A DNA stretch of 64,000 nucleotides, taken from Flavobacterium sp. JAS (GTDB lineage: Bacteria > Bacteroidota > Bacteroidia > Flavobacteriales > Flavobacteriaceae). The first letter of the stretch is position 1, and each line of letters starts with the position of its first letter. The notes below the pieces were generated by a model. It had not been told where the DNA came from. It did not search any database and saw only the letters and a program-made list of their open reading frames with translations. Where the stretch lies: the NCBI RefSeq assembly GCF_020991455.1, contig NZ_JAJMOX010000002.1:1-64000 (forward strand), written 5' to 3'. A program made the position numbers and the translations under genes. Below, piece by piece: positions 35,871-44,839 of this stretch.

Positions 35871-38057
35871 ATGCCCCAGATACGGATTTTTTTGTTTTTA
35901 CTCGTATTCCTGAATTGTTTCAATAATTCAGCAATTGGGCAATCCGAACCTATATCTGAAGCAAAAACGGATAAACTTGTAAAGCAGGCATTGGCTAATT
36001 TTAGGGAGTCAAATTTCGAAAAATCATTAATTATCTCCAGAGTTGCATTAAATGCGGCATCAAACATTAAAGACCCTTCTTTAATTTCTCGCTCCTATAC
36101 TATTATTGCAGCAAATTATAATGAATTAGGTGAAGTTGATAAAGCGATTTTCTTCTATAATAAAAGTTTGTATTATGCGAATAAAACAAACAATGATACT
36201 ATAAAGTATAATCTCTATAATAATTTAGGGAATGTATATTGTTTTGAAAAAAAACAGTTTGATAAAGGAATTGGCTATTATAAAAAATCAATAGCATACG
36301 GCTTGAAAATCAATGATTTAAATCAAGTTTATTTTACAAACGTAAATATTGCATGGGCTTATTTTGATATTAATAAATACGACCAAGGGGATCTTTTTCT
36401 GAAATATATAAATACTAATAATAAAAAATACGGCGACAAATCTACTGATGTTATAGTAAATATGCTTAACGGTATGTATTCGAGTTATCGTAAAGATTAT
36501 GAAGCAGCAAATGAATTTTTTCTAAAAGCTATTGAGGCAGGAAAAAAGACTGAGGAAAAATCAGATTTGGCATACGCGCATTTAGAGTACTCAAAGTTTT
36601 TAAATAAGATCGATAAGCCCAGAGAAGCCTACAAAAACCTTACTTCCTACAATAAAGTTACCGAAGATTTATATAATGAGGAAAAACTTAAAAAAGCCTC
36701 TATTGCCGGATTTAGCCTCGAATTAGACGAGTATAAAAGACAGATCGATAAAATAGAAAACGAAAAAGTCGAACAATATCACAGTCTGAAAAAATCAAGA
36801 ATAATTGTTATTCTGTTTATACTGATTTCTCTTATTTTGCTTTTTCTGATTATTACATTAGTTAAAAATATCAGATTTAAGAAAAAACACAATTTAGAGC
36901 TTCTTAAAGCTAAAGAAATTGCCGAAGAAGCCTCGTTACTCAAAACACAATTTATTTCGACTATAAGTCATGAATTGCGTACTCCGTTGTATGGCGTGGT
37001 GGGTATAACAAATATGCTTCTCGAAGAGCATAAAGAATTATCGCAAAGCCAGCATCTGAGTGCTTTGAAATTTTCTGCCAGGTATTTATTATCTTTAGTA
37101 AATGATATTCTTCAAATTAATAAAATAGAAGAAAATAAGGTTGTTCTGGAGACTTTGACCTTTAATATTTCGGATGAAATAACAATGATAAAAAATTCTC
37201 TTTCCTTTTTATCTCAGAAAAACAATAATAAAATCAATGTATCAATTGACCCTAATATTCCGGAGTATTTAATTGGAGATAAGTTGAGATTGGCTCAGAT
37301 TCTAATGAACTTAGTGAGTAATGCATTGAAATTTACCAAAGATGGTGAAGTTGAAATTATTGTAAATCTGGATAGAATAGAAGGGAAGATATACTTTTTA
37401 GATTTCCTTATAAAGGACAATGGTGTTGGAATTGCTGTTGTGGATCAGGGAAAAATCTTTGAGAAATTTGTTCAGGTTGGAAGAAAAGACGAAGATTATC
37501 AAGGAACAGGACTAGGACTGAGTATTGTGAAAAAATTATTAGGCCTCTTTGGAAGTACAATAACTTTGGTAAGTGATATTGGTGAAGGAACTTCTTTTGC
37601 GTTTATAATTCCGTTTGAATACGATCCTGAGAAAACAAAAAATATTATTGAAGAAATTGAAGTCGATCTAACCTCAAATGAAGTGTTTAAAATTTTAATT
37701 GTCGAAGATAATCTTATTAATCAGTTGGTGACCAAGAAGATTATTGAAAAAAACAATTACATCTGCAAAGTTGTCGACGATGGTTTTGGCGCGCTTAGGA
37801 TTTTAGAAAGCGAAGAGTTTGATCTTATTTTAATGGATATAAATATGCCACTAATGAATGGATTTGAAACCACTAAAAGAATTCGTTTGCAAGGTATAAA
37901 AACGCCAGTTGTTGCTCTTACTGCTTTTGATAAAGACGAAATAACAGATGAAGCAATTTCGTCAGGAATAAACGATATTATTATAAAACCATTTGAACCG
38001 GTTAAGTTATTTAAAATTATAAATTACTTAATAAGTGAAGCAAAAAACGCTGGTTAA
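35871..38057 (+). CDS. Hybrid sensor histidine kinase/response regulator with TPR sensor
   Basis: A 728-aa membrane signalling protein. After a signal peptide (1-24, ending AIGQ) come tetratricopeptide-type helical repeats (about 35-300) in the periplasm, one transmembrane helix (about 310-331), a HisKA domain with His367 in FISTISHELRTPLYG, an ATPase domain (NLVSNALKFT, DNGVGI, GTGLGLSIVKKLL) and a receiver domain with phosphoacceptor Asp656 in LILMDINMP. A DNA-binding output is lacking, so an external phosphotransfer partner is expected. The stimulus is unknown. Its last codons form one arm of a terminator and its stop overlaps that of the convergent helicase gene. Confidence 0.93.
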   Translation: MPQIRIFLFLLVFLNCFNNSAIGQSEPISEAKTDKLVKQALANFRESNFEKSLIISRVALNAASNIKDPSLISRSYTIIAANYNELGEVDKAIFFYNKSLYYANKTNNDTIKYNLYNNLGNVYCFEKKQFDKGIGYYKKSIAYGLKINDLNQVYFTNVNIAWAYFDINKYDQGDLFLKYINTNNKKYGDKSTDVIVNMLNGMYSSYRKDYEAANEFFLKAIEAGKKTEEKSDLAYAHLEYSKFLNKIDKPREAYKNLTSYNKVTEDLYNEEKLKKASIAGFSLELDEYKRQIDKIENEKVEQYHSLKKSRIIVILFILISLILLFLIITLVKNIRFKKKHNLELLKAKEIAEEASLLKTQFISTISHELRTPLYGVVGITNMLLEEHKELSQSQHLSALKFSARYLLSLVNDILQINKIEENKVVLETLTFNISDEITMIKNSLSFLSQKNNNKINVSIDPNIPEYLIGDKLRLAQILMNLVSNALKFTKDGEVEIIVNLDRIEGKIYFLDFLIKDNGVGIAVVDQGKIFEKFVQVGRKDEDYQGTGLGLSIVKKLLGLFGSTITLVSDIGEGTSFAFIIPFEYDPEKTKNIIEEIEVDLTSNEVFKILIVEDNLINQLVTKKIIEKNNYICKVVDDGFGALRILESEEFDLILMDINMPLMNGFETTKRIRLQGIKTPVVALTAFDKDEITDEAISSGINDIIIKPFEPVKLFKIINYLISEAKNAG

Positions 38058-38071
38058 TACCAGCGTTTTTT
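38042..38071. terminator. Bidirectional terminator holding both stop codons
   Basis: AAAAAACGCTGG (38042-38053), loop TTAATA (38054-38059), CCAGCGTTTTTT (38060-38071). The loop contains the plus-strand TAA (38055-38057) and the minus-strand TAA (38056-38054). The arms encode the last residues of both proteins. Confidence 0.9.
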
Positions 38072-39304
38072 ATTTTGTTTAGAAGCATTTGATTTTCTCG
38101 ATTTGTGAGCACCACCGCTTCGGTTTGAGTTTTTAGGTTTCTCAGCCGATGCTTCAGGACTTCCGGAATGCCATTGATACGGATGATCTGTGATGACTTT
38201 TACATCAACTTTTATTAATTTTTGAATGTCTTTCCAGTAAGGCTCTTCGTCTTTACTACAAAAAGAAATTGCAACACCTCCATTTCCGGCGCGTCCTGTA
38301 CGTCCAATTCTATGAACATAAGTTTCAGGAATATTAGGTAAATCAAAGTTAATTACAAATGGCAATTGGTCGATATCAATACCTCTTGCTGCAATATCTG
38401 TAGCCACAAGAACACCAACTTCTTTATTTTTGAAAGCATCTAAAACGCGTTGTCTTGCATTTTGAGATTTGTCTCCGTGAATTGCTTCTGCCGGAATATC
38501 TTTTTTGCGAAGTGCCTTTACAACATTATCTGCGCCATGTTTAGTTCTTGAGAAAACTAAAACATTTGATAGATCTTCGTTTTTTATTAAATGATATAAT
38601 AAATTTCTTTTTTCTGTTTTTTCAACAAAATAAACACGTTGCTCTACATTTTCGGCTGTCGATGAAACAGGAGAAACTTCTACTTTAGCAGGATCCTGCA
38701 AAAACATTTCGGCCAATTCACGAATTGCAATTGGCATTGTTGCTGAAAATAATAACGTTTGACGGTTTTTAGGAGTTAGTTTTACGATCTTTTTTACATC
38801 GTTTATAAAACCCATATCCAGCATTTGATCCGCTTCATCCAGAACCAAAGTATGTAAATGATCTAAATCAAGAAAACCTTGTTTTTGTAAATCAAGCAAT
38901 CTTCCTGGCGTTGCAACTAGAATATCAACACCTTTTTTTAGTGTATCTACTTGTGGATTTTGCGAAACTCCTCCAAAGATGGTCAGCTGTGTTAAGTTGG
39001 TATATTTTGCATAAGTGTCAAAACTTTGACCAATTTGTACCGCTAATTCACGTGTTGGAGTTACTATAAGAGCACGAATTTGTTTGGCTTTTTTAGTAGA
39101 ACCAACAATTCGGTGTAATTGATGTATGATTGGAATGGCAAAAGCAGCCGTTTTTCCCGTACCTGTTTGCGCACAGCCAATTAAATCTCTTCCTGCCAGA
39201 ACAATCGGAATAGATTGTTCCTGAATAGGAGTAGGATTTAGGTAGCCTTCTTCAAATACGGCTTTTTGTATACTTTTTGAAAGTGATAAATCTTCGAATA
39301 ACAT
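38054..39304 (-). CDS. DEAD-box RNA helicase (RhlE-like)
   Basis: An ATP-dependent RNA helicase of 416 aa. It shows the Q-motif, AQTGTGKTAAFAIP (motif I), PTRELA, VLDEADQMLDMGF (motif II), SAT (motif III), TDIAARGIDI and HRIGRTGRAG (motif VI). The C-terminal tail (about 375-416) is short and basic (SHKSRKSNASKQNKKRWY type), fitting the RhlE subgroup that acts on ribosome assembly and mRNA turnover, often at low temperature. The coding end lies inside a bidirectional terminator shared with the hybrid kinase gene. Confidence 0.93.
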   Translation of the reverse strand: MLFEDLSLSKSIQKAVFEEGYLNPTPIQEQSIPIVLAGRDLIGCAQTGTGKTAAFAIPIIHQLHRIVGSTKKAKQIRALIVTPTRELAVQIGQSFDTYAKYTNLTQLTIFGGVSQNPQVDTLKKGVDILVATPGRLLDLQKQGFLDLDHLHTLVLDEADQMLDMGFINDVKKIVKLTPKNRQTLLFSATMPIAIRELAEMFLQDPAKVEVSPVSSTAENVEQRVYFVEKTEKRNLLYHLIKNEDLSNVLVFSRTKHGADNVVKALRKKDIPAEAIHGDKSQNARQRVLDAFKNKEVGVLVATDIAARGIDIDQLPFVINFDLPNIPETYVHRIGRTGRAGNGGVAISFCSKDEEPYWKDIQKLIKVDVKVITDHPYQWHSGSPEASAEKPKNSNRSGGAHKSRKSNASKQNKKRWY

Positions 39305-39428
39305 ATCTTAGGTATTAAGAATTTAGTTTTAAGTACTAAAATTCTGTGCAAAGATAGGTTTATTCAGTTAATCCTTTATTTGAATCTTGTTTTATTTGGC
39401 AAAAGGGTTAATTCCCAGTCGTTAATAT

Positions 39429-40475
39429 TTATAGAAATTTTTCTTTTTCGTTATTGGCTTTAATAAAATCTGTTATTAAATAACCAATCAATTTACCAAT
39501 TAAATTATTATTTGGAGAATCGGCAAGATCAGGTGCGCCTTCGCAAATATGTAAATAAGTAGCGTTTCTATGTTGTCCAAAAAACGATATAAACTGTCTT
39601 AATTCTTCAACAGAAAATCCGCTGATTGTCATAGCGCTGCTGGCTATGTTTGGAATTGCATCTAAATCAATTTCGATTCCAAAAGAATCTGTCCTGATAA
39701 ATTCTAGAGCCAAAGCCATTTCTCTGCTAAAATCTTTTTCCTTGCGAATATTCACACTGTCATAAGTATTATAACGAACGCGATCTTCTAATTTTTTGAT
39801 GATATCAAGAACACTTTTTGAAGTATAATTTTCGTGCAGACCAAAGATGAAATATTTTTTCAGGAACCCTTCTTCATAGGCATACGAGAAACCATTACCA
39901 CTGTGACGTCCTTCGAGAATTCTAAAATCAGAATGAGCATCAAAATTAATAGCATTTATTGGTTTTCCTTTGGCCAAAGCCGAACCTTTAATATTTCCGT
40001 AAGCATTATTATGACCTCCGCCAATAATTATAGGAGTTTTCCCCGCTTTTACAATAGTAAAAATAATATGCGAAACTTCTTTGTCAATTTTTTCAACTAA
40101 CTGACTTAGTTTTGACCGGTCGTCAATGTCGTTGAAATCAAGATTTTCGACGTCTCGCATTTCTTCAAGAACATTAACTTGTCCTAAAATAATAATCTGA
40201 CTGCCTTTTGAAAAACGATTGTGCTGAATATTTGCGATACTTTTAATGGCGCTTTCCCATGCAGAAGCCGCTCCGGGTCTGCCGAAGTTAGCGCGTACGC
40301 CAATGTCTTCGGGGATTCCCAAAAGCACATATTTAGCTTCACTTTCTTTTAAAAACTTGAGTTTGTCTGCTCCTTTAGGAATGACAATCATTTTCTCTCC
40401 GAATTTTATTTCACCACTTCGGTGATTTGTGATTTTCGCTAAATCATTTACAGTAAAAGGAATTACTTTCTCCAT
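39429..40475 (-). CDS. hutG: Formimidoylglutamase (arginase-fold)
   Basis: A ureohydrolase-fold enzyme of 348 aa. The binuclear Mn site is seen as GGGHNNAYG, NFDAHSDFR and EIDLDAIP, the three conserved stretches of the arginase/agmatinase/formimidoylglutamase group. Formimidoylglutamase splits N-formimino-L-glutamate to glutamate and formamide in histidine breakdown. This assignment fits the imidazolonepropionase gene 1.6 kb away on the same strand, but hutH and hutU are not here, so another ureohydrolase activity is possible. It is divergent from the coiled-coil gene. Confidence 0.82.
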   Translation of the reverse strand: MEKVIPFTVNDLAKITNHRSGEIKFGEKMIVIPKGADKLKFLKESEAKYVLLGIPEDIGVRANFGRPGAASAWESAIKSIANIQHNRFSKGSQIIILGQVNVLEEMRDVENLDFNDIDDRSKLSQLVEKIDKEVSHIIFTIVKAGKTPIIIGGGHNNAYGNIKGSALAKGKPINAINFDAHSDFRILEGRHSGNGFSYAYEEGFLKKYFIFGLHENYTSKSVLDIIKKLEDRVRYNTYDSVNIRKEKDFSREMALALEFIRTDSFGIEIDLDAIPNIASSAMTISGFSVEELRQFISFFGQHRNATYLHICEGAPDLADSPNNNLIGKLIGYLITDFIKANNEKEKFL

Positions 40476-40542
40476 GAAAAAAAAATATTTTCCAAAAATA
40501 ATATAATTGTAACAACTTACGTTATTACCTTATATTAATTCT

Positions 40543-40550
40543 TAAATTTG
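40543..40550 (+). promoter_or_regulatory. -7 promoter element of the coiled-coil gene
   Basis: TAAATTTG matches TAnnTTTG fully, 22 bp before the ATG at 40573. No TTG is seen at 17-23 nt upstream. Confidence 0.45.
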
Positions 40551-40572
40551 TTTTAAAGAAAATTATTTAAAT

Positions 40573-41451
40573 ATGGAAAACCCAAAGAACAACAACTCGA
40601 GTCTAAAGGCGATAATCGCAGTTTTAGCAGTCCTACTAATTGGTAGCTTAGTGTATATTTTTAAATTGTCTTCTGATACAGAGGTGGTTAAGACAGAACT
40701 TACATCGACCATGACAGAAAAAGAATCTGTTATGAAAGACTTGCAAGAATTGAAAGCAACTTATGATGCTGCAATTGCTGAAAACACTTCTATGTCTGAT
40801 GAGTTAATTCAGGAAAGAGATAAAGTAGTAGCTTTGATGGATGATTTGAATAAATCAAAAGGCGATGTGTCTAAATACAGATCACAAGTTCAGGCTATGC
40901 AAGGTAAAATGAAAACTCTTGTAGCTGAAAATGACGAATTAAAAAAACAAAACGGTGTTTTGACAGTTCAAAGAGACAGTACAGTTACTGTTTTAGGTGA
41001 ATCTAAAAAATACAATGAAGTATTAGTTGGTCAAAACGAAGAATTAGCTAAAACAGTTGAAAAAGGCGCTAAATTATCAGTTTTAAACACAAAAACTGCT
41101 GCTTACAAATTAAAAAGCTCAGGAAAACAAATCGAAACAGATAAGGCAAGCCGTGCTGATGTTTTAAAAGTTAGTTTTACAATTGCTGAAAACCAAATCG
41201 CTAAATCAGGAGATAAAACGTATTATGTACAAGTTATCGATTCTAAAAACAATGTTTTAGGCGAAAAGAAAACAGAGACTTTTGGAGACAATACTTTAAC
41301 TTACAGTTTTAAAACTACTGTTAAATACGAAAATAAAACTGTTAATGTTAGTGAAGATTTACCAGGTAAAGATTTTGCTAAAGGAGCTTATTTTATCAAT
41401 GTTTTTGACAATGATGAATTAGTTTCTAAAACAAGTTTTAACTTGAGATAA
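40573..41451 (+). CDS. Membrane-anchored coiled-coil protein of unknown function
   Basis: A 292-aa protein with a short cytoplasmic start, one transmembrane helix (about 12-30, AIIAVLAVLLIGSLVYIF), a long coiled coil (about 35-165, Glu/Lys-rich heptads) and a C-terminal globular beta domain (about 185-292) with TYYVQVIDSKNNVLGEK. It looks like an envelope protein with its C-terminus in the periplasm. Related flavobacterial proteins are sometimes labelled ParA-like, which nothing in this sequence supports: no Walker motifs are present. A terminator follows. Confidence 0.75.
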   Translation: MENPKNNNSSLKAIIAVLAVLLIGSLVYIFKLSSDTEVVKTELTSTMTEKESVMKDLQELKATYDAAIAENTSMSDELIQERDKVVALMDDLNKSKGDVSKYRSQVQAMQGKMKTLVAENDELKKQNGVLTVQRDSTVTVLGESKKYNEVLVGQNEELAKTVEKGAKLSVLNTKTAAYKLKSSGKQIETDKASRADVLKVSFTIAENQIAKSGDKTYYVQVIDSKNNVLGEKKTETFGDNTLTYSFKTTVKYENKTVNVSEDLPGKDFAKGAYFINVFDNDELVSKTSFNLR

Positions 41452-41487
41452 TTAAGTAGTCGAAAAGTAGAATACCACTAAAATATT

Positions 41488-41517
41488 AAAGGTCTGTGAA
41501 GTTTTTCATAGACCTTT
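41488..41517 (+). terminator. Terminator after the coiled-coil gene
   Basis: AAAGGTCTGTGAA (41488-41500), short loop, TTCATAGACCTTT (41505-41517) with one G-T pair, then a T run. Confidence 0.8.
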
Positions 41518-41550
41518 TTTTATTAAATTAAAATCACATTAATTTAGTAT

Positions 41551-41646
41551 CTACTTCCTTTTTCTAGTTTGTTGCTGTTCTAGCTTTTTTTGAATTTTCT
41601 CCTGTTTTTTTGCTTTTAAATCTGTCGTTGGAGCTTTCTTAGCCAT
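41551..41646 (-). CDS. Small basic protein, 31 aa
   Basis: An ATG at 41646 opens 31 codons ending in TAG. The product starts MAKKAPTTDLKAKKQEKIQK and ends LEQQQTRKRK: a highly charged, Lys/Gln-rich helix without hydrophobic residues. The preceding bases (AACAAGAAGATC) are purine-rich as expected for translation. Its composition resembles small ribosome-associated or nucleic-acid-binding proteins, but I cannot name a family. It is the only sensible reading frame in the 614-bp gap between the coiled-coil gene and hutI. Confidence 0.45.
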   Translation of the reverse strand: MAKKAPTTDLKAKKQEKIQKKLEQQQTRKRK

Positions 41647-42065
41647 GATCTTCTTGTTTAATTATTAAAAAAATAGTTTAAACCTGATCCTATAATTTAT
41701 CTTATAATAAATAAAAACTTTATAAAGCGAGTAGCAACATCCAATGTAGATTGGAAAAGCATGTAAAAAAAAGTTTTATAGGATTTTATTAAGCACACTC
41801 GCAATGCTTAATAATTCGGGAAGATTTTTAATTTTAATAAAGAAGACAATTGTGAAATGTTCTTGTTGGTACACAAGCTCATATTGGTATTTGAAGCATT
41901 TTGCTTCAAACCAAATTTACTTATACCTACACTGAGAACTAAAATTTTCATATCTAAAAATCTGAGTTGTAAACATACTACCTTATTTTGAAGATAATTA
42001 GTTTTTGTAAGATTTTTATGTTTATTTTAACTATTGTAGGAATCAGTAAATCTGGTTCTTATTTT
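41647..42065. other. Non-coding stretch before the hutI 3' end
   Basis: No gene is seen. A hairpin at 41884-41914 (TTGG..TTTGAAGC, loop ATTTT, GCTTCAAA..CCAA with a two-base bulge) is the only clear structure. It has no T run, so it is not a simple terminator. Confidence 0.45.
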
Positions 42066-43301
42066 TTATATAATTTTACCGTTTACAAAAACGCTTTCGA
42101 TTAAATTACTGCCAAATGCGTAAGGAATTTGATAATAAGACGAAATTGGTTTTGTTAGGATTAGATTAGCCTTTTTACCTTTCGTAATACTTCCGTGTGT
42201 TTCTGAGATTCCCATTGCATAAGCGCCATTAATAGTCGCCGCATTTATGGCTTCTTCGGGTGTCATTTTCATTTTGATACAAGCTGTTGCAACTACAAAA
42301 TTCATATTTCCTGATGGAGTAGAACCAGGGTTGAAATCAGTAGCTAAAGCTAATGGTAAACCTGCTTTTATCATTTCGCGTGCTGGAGTGTACGGAATGC
42401 TCAAGAAATAAGAACAAGATGGTAATGCTACAGGCATTGTTTCAGTACCTTTTAAAGCTTCGATATCTTCGGGGTTCATAATTTCAAGATGATCGACAGA
42501 AAGGGCGTTAAATTTAATTCCGGCTTGTATTCCTCCAATAGAATTGAATTGATTTACGTGAATTTTTGGCTTTAAACCGAATTTAATTCCTGCCTCCATT
42601 ATTTTCTCTGTTTCTTCAACAGAAAAATAGCCTGTTTCGCAAAATACATCCACAAAATCAGCTAGTTTGTCTTTGGCTATTTCAGGCAACATTTTAGTTA
42701 TGATTTCGTCAATATAACCCGCTTTGTTTTCTTTGTAATGCAATGGAAAAGCATGTGCGCCCAGAAAAGTTGCTTTTATTGTAATGGGATAATTTTCAGC
42801 CAGTTTTTTAATAACACGAAGCATTTTTAATTCACCTTCGATTGTTAATCCGTAACCTGATTTAATTTCCACAGCTCCGGTTCCTAAATGCATAACCTCT
42901 TCCAGGCGAAGTTTTGACTGCTCATAAATTTCTTCTTCTGAAGTTTCGTTTAGTTTTTTAGCCGAATTTAAGATTCCGCCACCGCGATTAGCGATTTCTT
43001 CATAAGAAAAACCATTGATTCGATCCACAAATTCCTGTTCACGATTACCGGCGTAAACAATATGTGTGTGGCTGTCGCACCAAGATGGCAAAACAATTTT
43101 ACCCGTTGCATCGATAATTTTGTCTGCTTTAATTCCAGGTAGATTATCCATAGATCCAAAATCTGCAATTAGATCATCTTTTAGAACTAAAAATGCATTT
43201 TTGATGGTTGGAAGTTCTGCCATTTCGGCTCCTGAAACTTTAGAAATTGAAGTTTCACGTATTTGAAGCAGTTCTTTTATGTTTGTTATAAGAGTTGTCA
43301 T
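42066..43301 (-). CDS. hutI: Imidazolonepropionase
   Basis: It hydrolyses 4-imidazolone-5-propionate to N-formimino-L-glutamate, the third step of histidine degradation. It is an amidohydrolase-fold metalloenzyme of 411 aa. DSHTHIVYAGNR holds the first metal His pair, followed by FLGAHAFP, HVNQF, SVDHLE and ATDFNPGS with the later metal ligands. I chose ATG 43301; a TTG at 43340 would add 13 residues not typical of the family. The product feeds the hutG-type enzyme at 39.4-40.5 kb. A perfect 13-bp inverted repeat lies 40 bp upstream. Confidence 0.94.
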   Translation of the reverse strand: MTTLITNIKELLQIRETSISKVSGAEMAELPTIKNAFLVLKDDLIADFGSMDNLPGIKADKIIDATGKIVLPSWCDSHTHIVYAGNREQEFVDRINGFSYEEIANRGGGILNSAKKLNETSEEEIYEQSKLRLEEVMHLGTGAVEIKSGYGLTIEGELKMLRVIKKLAENYPITIKATFLGAHAFPLHYKENKAGYIDEIITKMLPEIAKDKLADFVDVFCETGYFSVEETEKIMEAGIKFGLKPKIHVNQFNSIGGIQAGIKFNALSVDHLEIMNPEDIEALKGTETMPVALPSCSYFLSIPYTPAREMIKAGLPLALATDFNPGSTPSGNMNFVVATACIKMKMTPEEAINAATINGAYAMGISETHGSITKGKKANLILTKPISSYYQIPYAFGSNLIESVFVNGKII

Positions 43302-43340
43302 TGTTTTGATTTTATTATATAAAGGTATTTTAAAAGACAA

Positions 43341-43374
43341 ATTTCACAAATTATCACGAAGTAATTTGTGAAAT
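43341..43374. repeat. Inverted repeat upstream of hutI
   Basis: ATTTCACAAATTA (43341-43353), TCACGAAG, TAATTTGTGAAAT (43362-43374): perfect 13-bp arms. It could end transcription from the cyclotransferase gene or serve as an operator for hutI. Similar CACAAATTTCAC spacers are common in Flavobacterium. Confidence 0.5.
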
Positions 43375-43438
43375 CTGTGAAATTCGTATTTATAGATTGG
43401 AATTTAGAATTTAAAATATTGGAATTTAGTTCTTAGAT

Positions 43439-44488
43439 TTACTCTGAAACTGTTATTTCGAACATTTTTTCCCAATATTTACCAGTTACAAATATGGTTT
43501 TTGTTGTAGGATTATAAGCAATTCCATTTAAAACTTCTGCTTGTGGATGTTTTATGAATTTACGTAAATCTGACATATTTAAAATTCCTTCAACAGCTCC
43601 CGAAGTTGGGTTTACTACTGCAATTGCATCTTTTTGCCAAACATTAGCATAAAATTTTCCATTAATATATTCCAATTCATTAAGAACTTTAATTTTTGAA
43701 GTTCCTGAATAAACATTGATATAATCAATTAGCTTTTGGTTGCTTGGATCCATTTTCCAGATTTTTTCGGTTCCATCTGAGCGGTAAATGTATTTTCCGT
43801 CATTTGTCATTCCCCAACCTTCAATTTCTTTATCGTATTTAAAAGTTTTTTCAAGTTTTAATGTTTTGGCATCATATATAAAACCTGTGTTTTCCTGCCA
43901 GCTTAATTGAAACAATTTGTCATTAATAAAAGTGATTCCTTCTCCAAAATACTGTTTAGGAAGATCTACTTGTTTAATAACCTTTCCGGTTTTATAGTCA
44001 ACAGATCTAAAATATGAATCTGCTTTTTGACCAGTACTTTCAAACAAAACACCGTCATGAAATTCTAAACCTTCTGTAAAAGCTGCTGTATCGTGAGGGT
44101 AAGTGTTTACGATTTTGTATTTTAATAATTTCGGCTCAACGTTTGAAACCAGCTCAACGCGTTTAGTTGCATCTGAAGAATCTGATCCAAAATAGACAGT
44201 TGCTTTTAAGTACTGATAACCTAATTTTTGATCTTTTAATTCAAATTTGAATTTTTCAGCACCTTTTGTACTACCTACTTTTTTGTCGTTTATAAAGTAG
44301 GCAACGCTGTCAATCTCTTTCGAATTTGGGTTTAAAATTCCGATAGAAATTGATTCTTGTGGTAAAAAATGTGCTGGAAAAGCAGAATCATCGATATTAA
44401 ATAAAGAATTTTCACCTTTATTTTTATCTCCACATCCAATTAATGTGATTCCTAATAAAATGACAGCTAGGAAGTTATGTTTTTTCAT
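43439..44488 (-). CDS. Glutamine cyclotransferase family lipoprotein
   Basis: A 349-aa exported protein with a lipobox at Cys19 (GITLIGC). The first part (about 30-115) is an Ig-like domain; the rest is a five-bladed propeller of the plant/bacterial glutaminyl-peptide cyclotransferase type, with AFTEGLEFHDGVLFESTGQ, GEGITF and ELEYINGKFYANVW as family blocks. It turns N-terminal Gln of peptides into pyroglutamate. Lipid anchoring suggests action in the periplasm on proteins whose mature N-terminus is Gln, which is frequent in Bacteroidota exported proteins (many signal peptides here end in A-Q or S-Q). Confidence 0.88.
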   Translation of the reverse strand: MKKHNFLAVILLGITLIGCGDKNKGENSLFNIDDSAFPAHFLPQESISIGILNPNSKEIDSVAYFINDKKVGSTKGAEKFKFELKDQKLGYQYLKATVYFGSDSSDATKRVELVSNVEPKLLKYKIVNTYPHDTAAFTEGLEFHDGVLFESTGQKADSYFRSVDYKTGKVIKQVDLPKQYFGEGITFINDKLFQLSWQENTGFIYDAKTLKLEKTFKYDKEIEGWGMTNDGKYIYRSDGTEKIWKMDPSNQKLIDYINVYSGTSKIKVLNELEYINGKFYANVWQKDAIAVVNPTSGAVEGILNMSDLRKFIKHPQAEVLNGIAYNPTTKTIFVTGKYWEKMFEITVSE

Positions 44489-44543
44489 AGTTTAAAATTT
44501 GAATAAGCCAATATACAACGATAATTTTATAGCAACAAAGCTC

Positions 44544-44573
44544 TTGCAAAAATATAAAAAGATTGTATATTTG
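44544..44573 (+). promoter_or_regulatory. Promoter of the SRP RNA gene
   Basis: TTG (44544-44546), 19 nt, TATATTTG (44566-44573): a full match to the Bacteroidota sigma-A consensus, 4 bp before the RNA start. This is the cleanest promoter in the window. Confidence 0.85.
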
Positions 44574-44577
44574 CACC

Positions 44578-44670
44578 GGCAAGTCCTACACGACCAGCTC
44601 CTGCAGACTCCCCCAGGATGGGAACATAGCAAGGGTACGTGGTTGAGCGGTGCGATGTAGGTCGCTTGCC
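44578..44670 (+). ncRNA. ffs: Small signal recognition particle RNA (4.5S-type)
   Basis: This is the RNA scaffold of the bacterial signal recognition particle, which binds Ffh and targets membrane proteins. The 5' end GGCAAGTCCTACA pairs with the 3' end TGTAGGTCGCTTGCC to close a long hairpin. The apical part carries CCCCCAGGATGGGAACATAGCAAGGG in pieces that match the conserved domain IV (GGAA apical loop and AGCA internal loop). It is about 93 nt. A T-rich stretch follows as terminator. It is a stand-alone gene between the cyclotransferase and SDR genes. Confidence 0.9.
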
Positions 44671-44839
44671 ATTTTTTATTTTATCGTCCCAAGCTATCGG
44701 GATTTTTTTTAGAATTAATGCAAAAATAGTCTTCCTTATGGAGGATTTTTTTATTTTTGGACCTTTCGTGAGTTAGAAGTTTATCTCTTTATTGCAGCTC
44801 ACGACATTTTACTACTAACATTTAACATCTAACTTAATA

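Noticed and set aside
43341..43374. Inverted repeat as a sure hutI operator
   Set aside because: It could as well terminate the cyclotransferase gene, and similar CACAAATTTCAC spacers are common in Flavobacterium, so it is listed only as a repeat.
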